DNA from: Hahella sp. HNIBRBA332
GTDB taxonomy: Bacteria > Pseudomonadota > Gammaproteobacteria > Pseudomonadales > Oleiphilaceae
NCBI RefSeq assembly: GCF_030719035.1
Contig: NZ_CP132203.1
Span: forward strand, 496,001-560,000
Direction of reading: 5' to 3'
DNA length: 64,000 nt
Below the pieces are notes generated by a model. It saw only the letters and a program-made list of their open reading frames with translations, made no database searches and was not told the origin of the DNA. The position numbers and the translations under genes were made by a program. Of this stretch, positions 10,645 to 17,917 are shown in pieces; the first letter of the stretch is position 1; every line of letters starts with the position of its first letter.

Positions 10645-10991
10645 CAGCGGACTTATCTTGGTTGCGGGAAATTAATAGCACGAGTTTCAATGATAAGCGG
10701 GCAGGGGGGATATTTCTAAGTTTTCCTTTCTTATGTTCTTCTAATTGCATATTGAAATATATTGCGCCGCTTCGCTGTTCATGTAGTTATTTTGATTATG
10801 CGCAAAGGTATTTGTTTCGGTTTATACCTATGTCTAATTGTGTAGACTTTGGTCGGAAATGCCTTTGACCTTTATACGTAACATCCTGAAATTTATAGGC
10901 AAAAATACTTATACCAAGGTCTAGATTTTCTCTCGCGGCGGCGGTGTTATCTTGATTACACCGATAAAAATAACAACGCGGAGGAGTCGGT
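10645..10991. other. Divergent promoter region crbS / symporter pair
   Basis: A 347-bp AT-rich region between crbS (minus) and the DUF4212 gene (plus). It carries the acetate box at 10910-10923 and, about 26 bases after it, a TTATCT segment near 10949 that could serve as a -10 element for the plus strand. The left 250 bp contain no further structure I can support. Confidence 0.5.
10910..10923 (+). promoter_or_regulatory. Acetate box (candidate CrbR site) upstream of the symporter pair
   Basis: TATACCAAGGTCTA, identical at all 14 positions to the copy upstream of acs (4269-4282). It ends 68 bp before the DUF4212 start codon. The flanking bases differ between the two copies, so conservation is limited to the motif itself. 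Confidence 0.65.
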
Positions 10992-11258
10992 ATGTCGAGT
11001 GAAAAAGCTTCGGCCAAGGCCGCTTATTGGCGCGCCAACCTGAAACTACTGTTTACACTTTTGACGATTTGGTTCGTTGTCTCCTATGGCTGCGGCATCC
11101 TCTTTGTGGATGCCCTGGATACCATCAAAATTGGTGGTTTCCCCTTAGGTTTCTGGTTCGCCCAGCAGGGCTCCATCTACACCTTTGTTGTACTGATATT
11201 TGTGTATGTCTGGCGTATGAACAAGCTGGACCGCAAACATGACGTACACGAAGAGTAA
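10992..11258 (+). CDS. DUF4212 small subunit of a sodium:solute symporter
   Basis: An 88-aa membrane protein of the DUF4212 family, the small partner of VC_2705-type symporters. Two helices are visible, about residues 20-42 (LLFTLLTIWFVVSYGCGILF) and 60-78 (GSIYTFVVLIFVYVW), after an N-terminal YWRANL motif typical of the family. GGAGGAGTCGGT precedes the ATG. The symporter gene follows 18 bp later on the same strand, so the two are co-translated. The acetate box upstream links the pair to CrbSR control. Confidence 0.9.
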   Translation: MSSEKASAKAAYWRANLKLLFTLLTIWFVVSYGCGILFVDALDTIKIGGFPLGFWFAQQGSIYTFVVLIFVYVWRMNKLDRKHDVHEE

Positions 11259-11276
11259 ACGTAGTAGGAGGCCCAA

Positions 11277-13052
11277 ATGGATACCCAGGTTTTAGTTTAT
11301 ATTGTTGTCGGCGCGACCTTTGCTCTCTATATCGGAATAGCAATCTGGTCCAGAGCTGGTTCTACCAGTGAGTATTATGTCGCAAGCAAAGGCGTGCACC
11401 CGATTGCGAACGGCATGGCCACTGGCGCCGACTGGATGTCGGCGGCGTCGTTTATCTCTATGGCGGGCATTATTTCGTTCGTTGGTCGCGACGGTTCGGT
11501 CTATCTGATGGGATGGACCGGCGGATACGTGCTGCTGGCGATGTGTCTCGCGCCCTATTTGCGCAAGTTCGGTAAATTCACCGTGCCTGAGTTCGTGGGA
11601 GAGCGTTACTACTCCCAAGCGGCGAGGATGGTGGCGGTCGTCTGCGTTATCTTTATCTCCTTTACCTATGTCGCAGGGCAGATGCGCGGCGTAGGCATTG
11701 TGTTCTCCCGTTATCTCGAAGTGGATATCAACCTTGGCGTCATGATCGGCATGGGCATCGTGTTTATCTATGCAGTGCTCGGAGGCATGAAAGGCATCAC
11801 CTACACCCAGGTGGCGCAATACTGCGTCATGATTCTTGCGTATATGATCCCGGCCATCTTCATTTCCATACTGGTGACTGGCAACCCCATTCCTCAGATT
11901 GGATTCGGAGATACTGTGCAGGGAACGGACACCTACTTGCTGGATAAACTCAACCAGATTTCGCTGGATCTCGGGTTTGCGGAATATACCAGTGGGTCCA
12001 AATCCACTATCGACACATTCGCAATCACCTTGGCTTTGATGGTGGGAACAGCGGGGCTTCCGCACGTTATCGTGCGTTTCTTCACTGTGCCTAAAGTCAG
12101 CGATGCACGCTTGTCTGCAGGTTGGGCGTTGTTGTTCATCGCCATTCTGTACACCACTGCGCCTGCAGTCGCTTCTTTCGCCCGATTGAATCTGGTGCAA
12201 ACCGTTAACAATGCGGAATATCAGCAGCTGCCTGGGTGGTTCCAGAACTGGGAAAATGCTGGATTGTTGGCGTGGCAGGATAAAAATGGCGACGGCAAGA
12301 TTCAGTACTCTGCCGGAGCGCCTTTCGCTGGTAAACCTGATTTCGCCAGCGATCAACGCGGCGTCAATGGCGAACGCGTGCTGACCAATGCGCCGACAGA
12401 GGGAGCGAATGAGCTGTATGTCGACCGTGACATTATGGTGCTGGCTAACCCGGAAATCGCGCAATTGCCTGGCTGGGTGGTGGCGCTGATTGCTGCGGGT
12501 GGCCTGGCGGCGGCGTTGTCCACGGCGGCAGGGTTGTTGCTGGTTATATCTACTTCAATCTCTCACGACTTGTTGAAGAGCAACCTGATGCCGAATATTT
12601 CGGAGAAGCAGGAGTTGTTGGCGGCGCGTATCGCGGCGGCGGCGGCTATTGCTATAGCGGGTTATTTCGGCATTAATCCGCCGGGATTTGTCGCTCAGGT
12701 GGTGGCGTTCGCCTTTGGTCTGGCGGCGGCGTCCTTCTTCCCGGCGATCATCATGGGAATCTTCTACAAGCGCATGAACAAAGAAGGCGCGATAGCGGGT
12801 ATGTTGACAGGTCTGATATTTACCTTCAGCTACATCGTCTACTTTAAGTTTGTGAATCCTGCGGCGAACACGCCGGAGCACTGGTGGTTCGGTATTTCAC
12901 CGGAAGGCATCGGTACGCTGGGTATGGTTTTCAACTTCGTCGTCTCAACAGTGGTCGCGAAGATGACTGCGGAGCCGCCCGCGCATATTCAGGAGCTGGT
13001 GGAGGATATCCGGGTGCCCAGAGGCGCTGTGGCGCCAGTGGCTGGTCACTGA
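11277..13052 (+). CDS. Sodium:solute symporter, VC_2705/ActP-like (acetate permease candidate)
   Basis: A 591-aa SSF-family permease with about 13 membrane helices, paired with the DUF4212 subunit. The family imports short organic acids with sodium; acetate is the likely substrate from the box upstream and the acs/crbRS neighbours. A long soluble insertion (about residues 310-390) contains DKNGDGKIQY, which has the DxNxDGxI spacing of a calcium-binding EF-hand-type loop; I believe this insertion is characteristic of the VC_2705 subgroup. A strong terminator follows at 13078. Whether it is equivalent to ActP or a second acetate/propionate permease cannot be told from sequence. Confidence 0.88.
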   Translation: MDTQVLVYIVVGATFALYIGIAIWSRAGSTSEYYVASKGVHPIANGMATGADWMSAASFISMAGIISFVGRDGSVYLMGWTGGYVLLAMCLAPYLRKFGKFTVPEFVGERYYSQAARMVAVVCVIFISFTYVAGQMRGVGIVFSRYLEVDINLGVMIGMGIVFIYAVLGGMKGITYTQVAQYCVMILAYMIPAIFISILVTGNPIPQIGFGDTVQGTDTYLLDKLNQISLDLGFAEYTSGSKSTIDTFAITLALMVGTAGLPHVIVRFFTVPKVSDARLSAGWALLFIAILYTTAPAVASFARLNLVQTVNNAEYQQLPGWFQNWENAGLLAWQDKNGDGKIQYSAGAPFAGKPDFASDQRGVNGERVLTNAPTEGANELYVDRDIMVLANPEIAQLPGWVVALIAAGGLAAALSTAAGLLLVISTSISHDLLKSNLMPNISEKQELLAARIAAAAAIAIAGYFGINPPGFVAQVVAFAFGLAAASFFPAIIMGIFYKRMNKEGAIAGMLTGLIFTFSYIVYFKFVNPAANTPEHWWFGISPEGIGTLGMVFNFVVSTVVAKMTAEPPAHIQELVEDIRVPRGAVAPVAGH

Positions 13053-13077
13053 TAGGTAAGTAAATTGAGTAAATAAA

Positions 13078-13102
13078 AAGCGCCTTCGGGCGCTTTTTTT
13101 TG
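13078..13102. terminator. Intrinsic terminator, bidirectional
   Basis: AAGCGCC, a TTCG tetraloop, GGCGCTT and a run of T form a textbook terminator 25 bp after the symporter stop codon. The A-run before the stem allows it also to serve the minus-strand gene that ends at 13135. Confidence 0.93.
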
Positions 13103-13134
13103 TTGGGCGGAGTCTGTTGACTTGAGAGCACGGC

Positions 13135-13518
13135 TTAGCGTAGCTGAATCTTGCCGCCGCCGGGCATGCCGCCCATTCCTTCCTGACCAGGAACAACGAT
13201 AGAGGAGGCTGCTTGTCTGCGCATCTCTTTGAGTTCCTCGATGGTCTGGTGCATTGCTTTGCTCGCTGCTTCGGAGAACATCTTTACGGCCTGTTCCAGA
13301 GAGTCCGCCTCCAGCTCAAAATTCAGCGGCAGGGCGCCGGCCGGGGTCATCATTTGAGTTTGGCCGTAGTAGAGTACTTTACGCGATTCATCCTTGGCGC
13401 CGTTGGCGTCAACTGGCGTCAGGCGTCTGATGGCGCCGATTTTCTGATCTGTAATCACTTCTTCCAGATACAGATTGTTGACGTCCATAGTCATCTCGGG
13501 GGATTGAGATTCATTCAT
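13135..13518 (-). CDS. Conserved-looking hypothetical protein, Met/Gly-rich tail
   Basis: A 127-aa soluble protein that I do not assign to a family. It begins MNESQSPEMTMDVNNLYLEE and shows a segment TPAGALPLNFELEADSLEQAVKMF (helical, about residues 60-85) and a C-terminal flexible tail rich in glycine and methionine (about 110-124). No signal peptide or membrane helix is seen. It is monocistronic, convergent with the symporter and sharing its terminator. The sequence composition is like that of its neighbours and the frame is long relative to the gap, which supports a real gene. Confidence 0.65.
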   Translation of the reverse strand: MNESQSPEMTMDVNNLYLEEVITDQKIGAIRRLTPVDANGAKDESRKVLYYGQTQMMTPAGALPLNFELEADSLEQAVKMFSEAASKAMHQTIEELKEMRRQAASSIVVPGQEGMGGMPGGGKIQLR

Positions 13519-13692
13519 TTTGTCTTGTCCCGAATTGGTTGGTTTTGAATATTAACTTTATTAGATGGCGGCCATATGGACGATTTCAACCCTAATTCAT
13601 TTTTGCTATGTTGCCGGCTTGGCTAACGACTTGTTTCAAAATGAAAAAAAGGGTGTCCTAGGGCGTATTGGGCGGCTACTGTATATACGCTT

Positions 13693-13974
13693 TTACCCGT
13701 AAGTGCACAGATAAGCGGTGTCAACTGCAACCTTCAGATTAAATGTGGCGTTTGCCGGAATCTCAAACTGGTCTCCCGCATTGAATCGCGTCCAGTTTTC
13801 GCTTCCGGGCAGCTTGACGCTTAAGGCTCCGCTTACAACGGTCATCGTCTCATGTTGACTGGTGGAAAATTCATAGTCTCCAGGAATCATGACGCCGACC
13901 GTCGCCGGCAGGGTCGCTGTTTGGAAAGCGATGGATTTTACTCTGCCGTTAAAATACTCATTTACCTTCAACAT
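13693..13974 (-). CDS. ppnP: Pyrimidine/purine nucleoside phosphorylase
   Basis: A 93-aa single-domain cupin of the PpnP (YaiE, DUF1255) family, which splits nucleosides with phosphate to free bases. Family landmarks are the N-terminal VNEYFNGRVKSIAF, the GVMIPGDYEFST turn, the ETMTVVSGAL core strand and the GDQFEIPANATFNLKV C-terminal half. The frame stays open for 39 codons upstream, but the ATG at 13974 has GGAG eight bases ahead and yields the usual length. Its neighbours on both sides are unrelated; it appears to be monocistronic. Confidence 0.92.
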   Translation of the reverse strand: MLKVNEYFNGRVKSIAFQTATLPATVGVMIPGDYEFSTSQHETMTVVSGALSVKLPGSENWTRFNAGDQFEIPANATFNLKVAVDTAYLCTYG

Positions 13975-14145
13975 GGTTATTTCTCCAAAAATGGGGAGGC
14001 AGTATAACACAGGGTTGTAACGTTCTGTTGCGGCATGTTTTGTTTGGTAAAAGTGTGCGCTGATGGGCAGGTTGCGGGGGAGAATGCTCACTCTTTGTCG
14101 ATGGCTGAATGATTAAAGTAGAGCAATGATGAACAGGAGGTGGGA

Positions 14146-14634
14146 ATGTCTTCGGCGATGCCAAGCAAGTTATTGAAGTTGAAGGTTTTGGCGGACGTGC
14201 CTCGTACCGAGTACGTAGATCCGTCAAAACAAAGCAGATCGCTGGACAAAGGCTCTCGGCTTGATTTCGTGCGCATGCTGCGCAAGAGCGCCAAGGTGGA
14301 GGCTCCAACGCCAAAGCGGGCTCCCAAAGTAAAGAAAACGTTTAACGCTGCCGTATGGTTGCGCTTTTTGACGCCCCCAGAGCAGCCCGTTTCTCTGTGG
14401 ATCATGTATCGCGATGACCGTGGCGAGTTTGCAGTGATGGTCGATGAGGCGAAGTTGAGTACAAGCGCATCAACCATGCTTTCGGGGTGTGTGACGCTGG
14501 AAGTGCAGGGCGAGATCACCTATATGAAAGCCTGCTGTGGTGGAACCCGGGACGGTGAAACTTTTGCGGTGGAAGAGCTCTACGTACAACGCCACGCCAG
14601 CGATCAGGCGGCGACCAACCAACGCTCCGCCTGA
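14146..14634 (+). CDS. Hypothetical protein, basic N-terminus
   Basis: A 162-aa protein of unknown function. AGGAGG lies five bases before the ATG at 14146, a very strong ribosome-binding site, so translation is likely. The first 70 residues are basic and probably disordered (KRAPKVKK). Residues about 72-150 form a compact beta-rich-looking domain (AAVWLRFLTPPEQPVSLWIM, then FAVMVDEAKL and VTLEVQGEITYMKA) with two adjacent cysteines (CCGG). I do not recognise a family. The gene stands alone between ppnP (divergent) and a convergent small gene. Confidence 0.6.
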   Translation: MSSAMPSKLLKLKVLADVPRTEYVDPSKQSRSLDKGSRLDFVRMLRKSAKVEAPTPKRAPKVKKTFNAAVWLRFLTPPEQPVSLWIMYRDDRGEFAVMVDEAKLSTSASTMLSGCVTLEVQGEITYMKACCGGTRDGETFAVEELYVQRHASDQAATNQRSA

Positions 14635-14660
14635 TATTTCTCTAAGACATTCCTGATTTG

Positions 14661-14864
14661 CTACCCAGCTTTCATGGTATTCATGAGGTTGGGTTGCGCC
14701 CGGTTGGGTTCCTCTTCGCATTCCTCTTGTGCTGCTTCAGCGATATCATTAACCAGTGATTTGGGCATTCTGCCCCAGTCCAATCCCGTAATACGGTTGA
14801 GCGCATTCAGCGCCGACGAGGGTCGGGTACTGCTGATGTGGATAACATTTGTTGATTTAGCCAT
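14661..14864 (-). CDS. Small hypothetical protein
   Basis: A 67-aa protein with a good ribosome-binding site (GGAG eight bases before the ATG at 14864). It starts MAKSTNVIHISSTRP, has a GLDWGRMPKSLV segment and an acidic helix (AEAAQEECEEEP), and ends NTMKAG. No family recognised. It is convergent with the 162-aa gene, 26 bp apart. An AT-rich perfect palindrome, TGTTTTTAT/ATAAAAACA, lies upstream at 14920-14938 and could be part of its promoter or operator. Confidence 0.5.
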   Translation of the reverse strand: MAKSTNVIHISSTRPSSALNALNRITGLDWGRMPKSLVNDIAEAAQEECEEEPNRAQPNLMNTMKAG

Positions 14865-15046
14865 CTAACGCGCTCCAGAAAAATCCTTGTCATCTAGTAA
14901 GCTAATTGCGTGCCAATATTGTTTTTATAATAAAAACATAAGGTTATTGCGTTTCATGTTGAGGACGTTAGATGCAAGGTGACATTTAGCGTCAGTTTGT
15001 GACAGAAGTACGAGAATTGGCGAAGAAAAAGAGGATTACGAATTGA

Positions 15047-15322
15047 CTATAGGTCATTCAGTGCTTTCCAGGCGTCCTCGTAGGTTAACCGAACCCCTGT
15101 TCTTCGCTTCAGTTGGCGCAAACGACGTATGGCCCAGTATAACTGTCCTCGATCTCTCAACTGACGAATGTCATCCCAGTTGGTGTCTTTCAGAGGCTTG
15201 AGTCTTCCTCTCCTAATGGTCCATTGTTCCAATATGAACAACAGTAAAAAGTAAGCTGAAAAAGCAATTCCCAGCACCAATAGCAGTTGAGCCCAGTGGG
15301 CTATGTCAGTGAAATCGAACAT
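15047..15322 (-). CDS. Small single-helix membrane protein
   Basis: A 91-aa protein with one membrane helix (about residues 11-31, WAQLLLVLGIAFSAYFLLLF) and a basic cytoplasmic tail (IRRGRLKPLK, WAIRRLRQLKRRTG). The open frame extends 43 codons upstream, but the ATG at 15322 has GAGG eight bases ahead and starts a typical membrane-protein N-terminus, so I choose it. Topology would be N-out/C-in by the positive-inside rule. Function unknown; it is divergent from rtcB, with a 511-bp region between them that holds folded RNA elements. Confidence 0.55.
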   Translation of the reverse strand: MFDFTDIAHWAQLLLVLGIAFSAYFLLLFILEQWTIRRGRLKPLKDTNWDDIRQLRDRGQLYWAIRRLRQLKRRTGVRLTYEDAWKALNDL

Positions 15323-15604
15323 GTGACCATCCTCTTTTTCTTGTTGGACTCGGTATCCATGGGGTAGCAATCTGAGTTTTGCACAGATGGATAAGGTATT
15401 CATCATAGAGTTCCTCCAGGCTAACTTTGCCGTTGCGTCGAGGGGCGCCATACCGTATCATGTCGCGCTCGGTTTCCAGTCAGGCGGCTTTCGCTGGAAA
15501 CAAAAGTCACAGTTTTTGTGTATGAATAGAAAGCCATTTAGAAACCAGATTTTAAGGGGGCATTTGAAAGTGTTGATCAGTCAGAGCAAAAAATCAGACT
15601 AGAA

Positions 15605-15705
15605 GCCTTTCAAGTGTGTTGGCTTGAAAGGCGAATAAATAGAGCCTTTCGAGCCGGGACCCTCCATACGAAAACCCCGGTCGACTGACGTTGATCGGGG
15701 TTTTT
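15605..15705 (+). promoter_or_regulatory. Leader RNA with competing stems and a terminator (attenuator candidate)
   Basis: Three related segments are in a row. GCCTTTCAAG (15605-15614) pairs perfectly with CTTGAAAGGC (15623-15632). That segment can instead pair over 10 bp (one G-U) with GCCTTTCGAG (15644-15653). Next, CCGGG (15654-15658) can pair with CCCGG (15676-15680), which would break the terminator stem at 15671-15704. This chain of mutually exclusive stems ending in a terminator is the design of an attenuator or riboswitch. The downstream gene on the strand is rtcB, 129 bp later. It could also be the end of a separate small RNA. Confidence 0.45.
15671..15705 (+). terminator. Intrinsic terminator upstream of rtcB
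   Basis: AAAACCCCGGTC (15671-15682) and GATCGGGGTTTT (15693-15704) form a 12-bp stem with one G-U pair and a 10-base loop, and the T-run continues to 15705. No plus-strand protein gene ends here, so it must end a leader or small RNA. Confidence 0.75.
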
Positions 15706-15763
15706 GCGTTTTAACCCCTCTCGTTTTGGCTCATTTCCATGAAGAAGGTCTTCTTGTGGGCGC

Positions 15764-15824
15764 GTCGGCGTAGGCAAGTAAGGTCATATAAGGACGCCGA
15801 CCCATAAGTTTTTAGTGTCGGCGC
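15764..15824 (+). promoter_or_regulatory. Translation-start-proximal alternative hairpin, rtcB
   Basis: GTCGGCGT (15764-15771) is exactly complementary to ACGCCGAC (15794-15801). A third segment GTCGGCGC (15817-15824) can compete for the same middle segment over 7 bp. The third segment abuts the AGGA ribosome-binding site at 15825. Pairing of the middle segment with the first would leave the ribosome-binding site open; pairing with the third would place a stem against it. Confidence 0.45.
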
Positions 15825-15833
15825 AGGAAATTT

Positions 15834-17042
15834 ATGCCTGTTTTTATTGAGTTAAATAAATCTGGGGACGCAGGTTCCGCACCGGTGAAAATTTTCACTG
15901 CTGAGGTGGAATATCAAGCTATGTCCCAATTGAAGAACTTGGCGCGTTTGCCAATCATTCATTCCCATATTGCGGCGATGCCGGATGTGCATGTCGGCAT
16001 TGGCGCGACAGTTGGCTCGGTGATTCCTACTCGTAGCGCGATTATTCCGTCCGCTGTAGGAGTGGATATTGGATGTGGTATGAACGCCGTCAGGTTGTCG
16101 CTGAAAGCGTCGCAGCTGCCTGACGATTTAAGCCGGATACGTTCAGCGATTGAACGCGCAGTCCCTGTTGGGCAGCGTGCGCACTCCTCAGTCTCATCCA
16201 GGTTTGCTGCATGCAAAACCCTGGCGCCAGGGGCGGACAGGCTGCTGGAGCAGCACCCGAAACTGAGTAAAATGCTGCCGCGGGCGCAACAGACCTGGGT
16301 GCGACAACTTGGAACCTTGGGAAGCGGCAATCACTTTATAGAAGTGTGCGTTGATCAAAGCCAGGATGTTTGGGTGATGTTGCACTCCGGTAGTCGTGGA
16401 ATCGGTAACGTGATTGGGCGCTATTTTATCGAGCGCGCCCGTAAAGATATGTCTCGGCATATCGCCAATTTGCCAGACCGTGATTTGGCCTACTTTGAAG
16501 AAGGCAGTCCGCACTTTGCGGCTTATCTGGACGCTGTGGAATGGGCGCAGGAGTACGCAAGAGTAAATCGGGAGGAAATGCTTGGCTTGACGTTAAGAGC
16601 CATGCAACCGTTTTTGCCGTCATTTACGACTACCTGTGAGGCGATTAATTGCCACCACAATTACGTGCAAAAAGAGCGACATTATGGCGCGGACGTTTAT
16701 GTCACCCGCAAAGGCGCGATCAGTGCGAGGGAGGGGCAGCTTGGCATCATTCCAGGAAGTATGGGCGCCAGATCCTTCATTGTGAAAGGCAAGGGAAATC
16801 CGGAGTCTTTTTGCTCTTGCGCCCATGGCGCAGGCCGCAAAATGAGTCGCATGCAAGCGCGTCAACGCTTTACTCGCGATGATCTTGAAAGGCAGACCGC
16901 GGGCGTCGAATGTAGAAAGGATAAGGGCGTTCTGGACGAAATACCCTCTGCATATAAGGACATTGATGAAGTCATGAAGAATCAATCGGATCTGGTTGAA
17001 GTAGTTCATGAACTTAAACAGCTTATCTGTATCAAAGGATAA
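15834..17042 (+). CDS. rtcB: RNA-splicing ligase RtcB
   Basis: A 402-aa RtcB, which joins RNA 2',3'-cyclic phosphate (3' end) to a 5'-OH end using GTP and manganese. Metal-binding D78 and C81 lie in VGVDIGCGM. GSGNHFIEV and MLHSGSRGIG supply the metal-binding histidines. The GTP-accepting histidine is H331 in CSCAHGAGR. The length is that of the stand-alone family (E. coli 408 aa). AGGA sits 5 bases before the ATG. No rtcA, rtcR or prfH lies beside it; instead a 52-aa basic protein follows 45 bp downstream. The leader carries two hairpin switches, suggesting RNA-level control. I place its job in RNA repair or tRNA maintenance by family. Confidence 0.94.
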   Translation: MPVFIELNKSGDAGSAPVKIFTAEVEYQAMSQLKNLARLPIIHSHIAAMPDVHVGIGATVGSVIPTRSAIIPSAVGVDIGCGMNAVRLSLKASQLPDDLSRIRSAIERAVPVGQRAHSSVSSRFAACKTLAPGADRLLEQHPKLSKMLPRAQQTWVRQLGTLGSGNHFIEVCVDQSQDVWVMLHSGSRGIGNVIGRYFIERARKDMSRHIANLPDRDLAYFEEGSPHFAAYLDAVEWAQEYARVNREEMLGLTLRAMQPFLPSFTTTCEAINCHHNYVQKERHYGADVYVTRKGAISAREGQLGIIPGSMGARSFIVKGKGNPESFCSCAHGAGRKMSRMQARQRFTRDDLERQTAGVECRKDKGVLDEIPSAYKDIDEVMKNQSDLVEVVHELKQLICIKG

Positions 17043-17087
17043 GCGAAACCGTAAAGCCCATTTGGGGCGAATTTGGAGAATTCAATT

Positions 17088-17246
17088 ATGAGTAAAAAAG
17101 CTGGCCGTAAAACGGTTGTAAAAGCAAGAAATCCCCACGCGATTAATCCCTTGATGCGTAAGGGGGGAATCCACGAAAAGAGTGCTGGCGCTAAACGCGC
17201 TGCGCAAAAACGTCACACCCGGCAGCTTGCCGGGGAGTGGCGTTAA
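17088..17246 (+). CDS. 52-aa basic protein downstream of rtcB
   Basis: A short protein rich in Lys, Arg and His, starting MSKKAGRKTVVKARNPHAIN and containing LMRKGGIHEKSAGAKR. GGAG lies nine bases before the ATG. It begins 45 bp after the rtcB stop with no terminator between, so the two are probably one operon. The composition suggests RNA or ribosome binding. It recalls small basic proteins with an RNP-x-A pattern seen in gammaproteobacterial genomes, but I cannot name a family with certainty. A spurious frame is possible but unlikely given the good ribosome-binding site. Confidence 0.6.
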   Translation: MSKKAGRKTVVKARNPHAINPLMRKGGIHEKSAGAKRAAQKRHTRQLAGEWR

Positions 17247-17515
17247 CTTATTCCGCCGTTTGTTCACCTCCTTCGATACGCCCTACCACATCTCGACTAT
17301 TTCTGATCTTTCTCCCTCCCCCTTTCTTTCTCACGATATTCTCGAGTCTTAATTCTTATACCCGGCTTCTACTTCCGCGCGTTTGGCTTGTAAGCCGTCA
17401 CCGCTAGCTACTTCCAATTGCATGCCTGTACCGTAAGAGTGGATATTGCTTCATGCATTTCTGATAATGTCCGCCAGCCATACATTCTGAAAGTTAACTG
17501 ATTAGAGAATGACTG

Positions 17516-17845
17516 ATGACAGAGATTAATAACGCTGGTGCGCCCTTGTCTCCCGCTGATGAGCTACGCGCGAAGCTGGTGTCTGATACAGCGAGAATTA
17601 ATTGGCGCGAGTTGGAGCGTTTTTATGCGAAGGGACAGGTCGTATTGGTGTCCGTAGAGCTTGATTTGATAGAAACGGCCGCAGCGGTGGCCCAGGACGA
17701 CAAACAAAAGGTGGAAGCCTGGATTAAATCCGGCGAGCTGGGCGGCGTGTCGGCGGATACGGCGCAGCGCTGGCATGATGAAAGCTATGAACTGTGGGCG
17801 GTTGTTGTGGCTCCTTGGGTGCTGGTGCAAGATAAGTCCGCTTGA
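17516..17845 (+). CDS. DUF2288 family protein
   Basis: A 109-aa soluble protein that matches DUF2288 in layout: an N-terminal LRAKLVSDTARINWRELERFYAKGQVV segment, a VELDLIETAAAVAQDDK helix, and the C-terminal WHDESYELWAVVVAPWVLVQ motif. DUF2288 has no defined function. It is followed 72 bp later by the AlaX gene, probably in the same transcript. The ribosome-binding site is poor (AGAGAATG), which is the only doubt about the start. Confidence 0.8.
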   Translation: MTEINNAGAPLSPADELRAKLVSDTARINWRELERFYAKGQVVLVSVELDLIETAAAVAQDDKQKVEAWIKSGELGGVSADTAQRWHDESYELWAVVVAPWVLVQDKSA

Positions 17846-17917
17846 GTGTTTTAGATAAAAGCGCAGGCTTTGGTATCGGAAAAAGCAAGAAAGGCATTTA
17901 CGTAGCGCAGGGTGATA

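Larger units (their letters stand above)
15323..15833. other. Intergenic region with rtcB leader elements
   Basis: 511 bp between the small membrane protein and rtcB. The first 280 bp show nothing I can support; a 71-codon plus-strand frame there lacks a ribosome-binding site. The remaining part holds two alternative-hairpin elements and an intrinsic terminator, described separately. Confidence 0.5.

Noticed and set aside
15387..15602. 71-codon plus-strand frame in the rtcB upstream region
   Set aside because: No ribosome-binding site and no protein-like pattern; it lies in the non-coding region between the small membrane protein gene and the rtcB leader.
15644..15664. Possible tRNA-like 3' end (GCCGGGACCCTCCA) upstream of rtcB
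   Set aside because: No matching acceptor strand, T-arm or anticodon arm is present upstream; the segment is better explained by the alternative stems.
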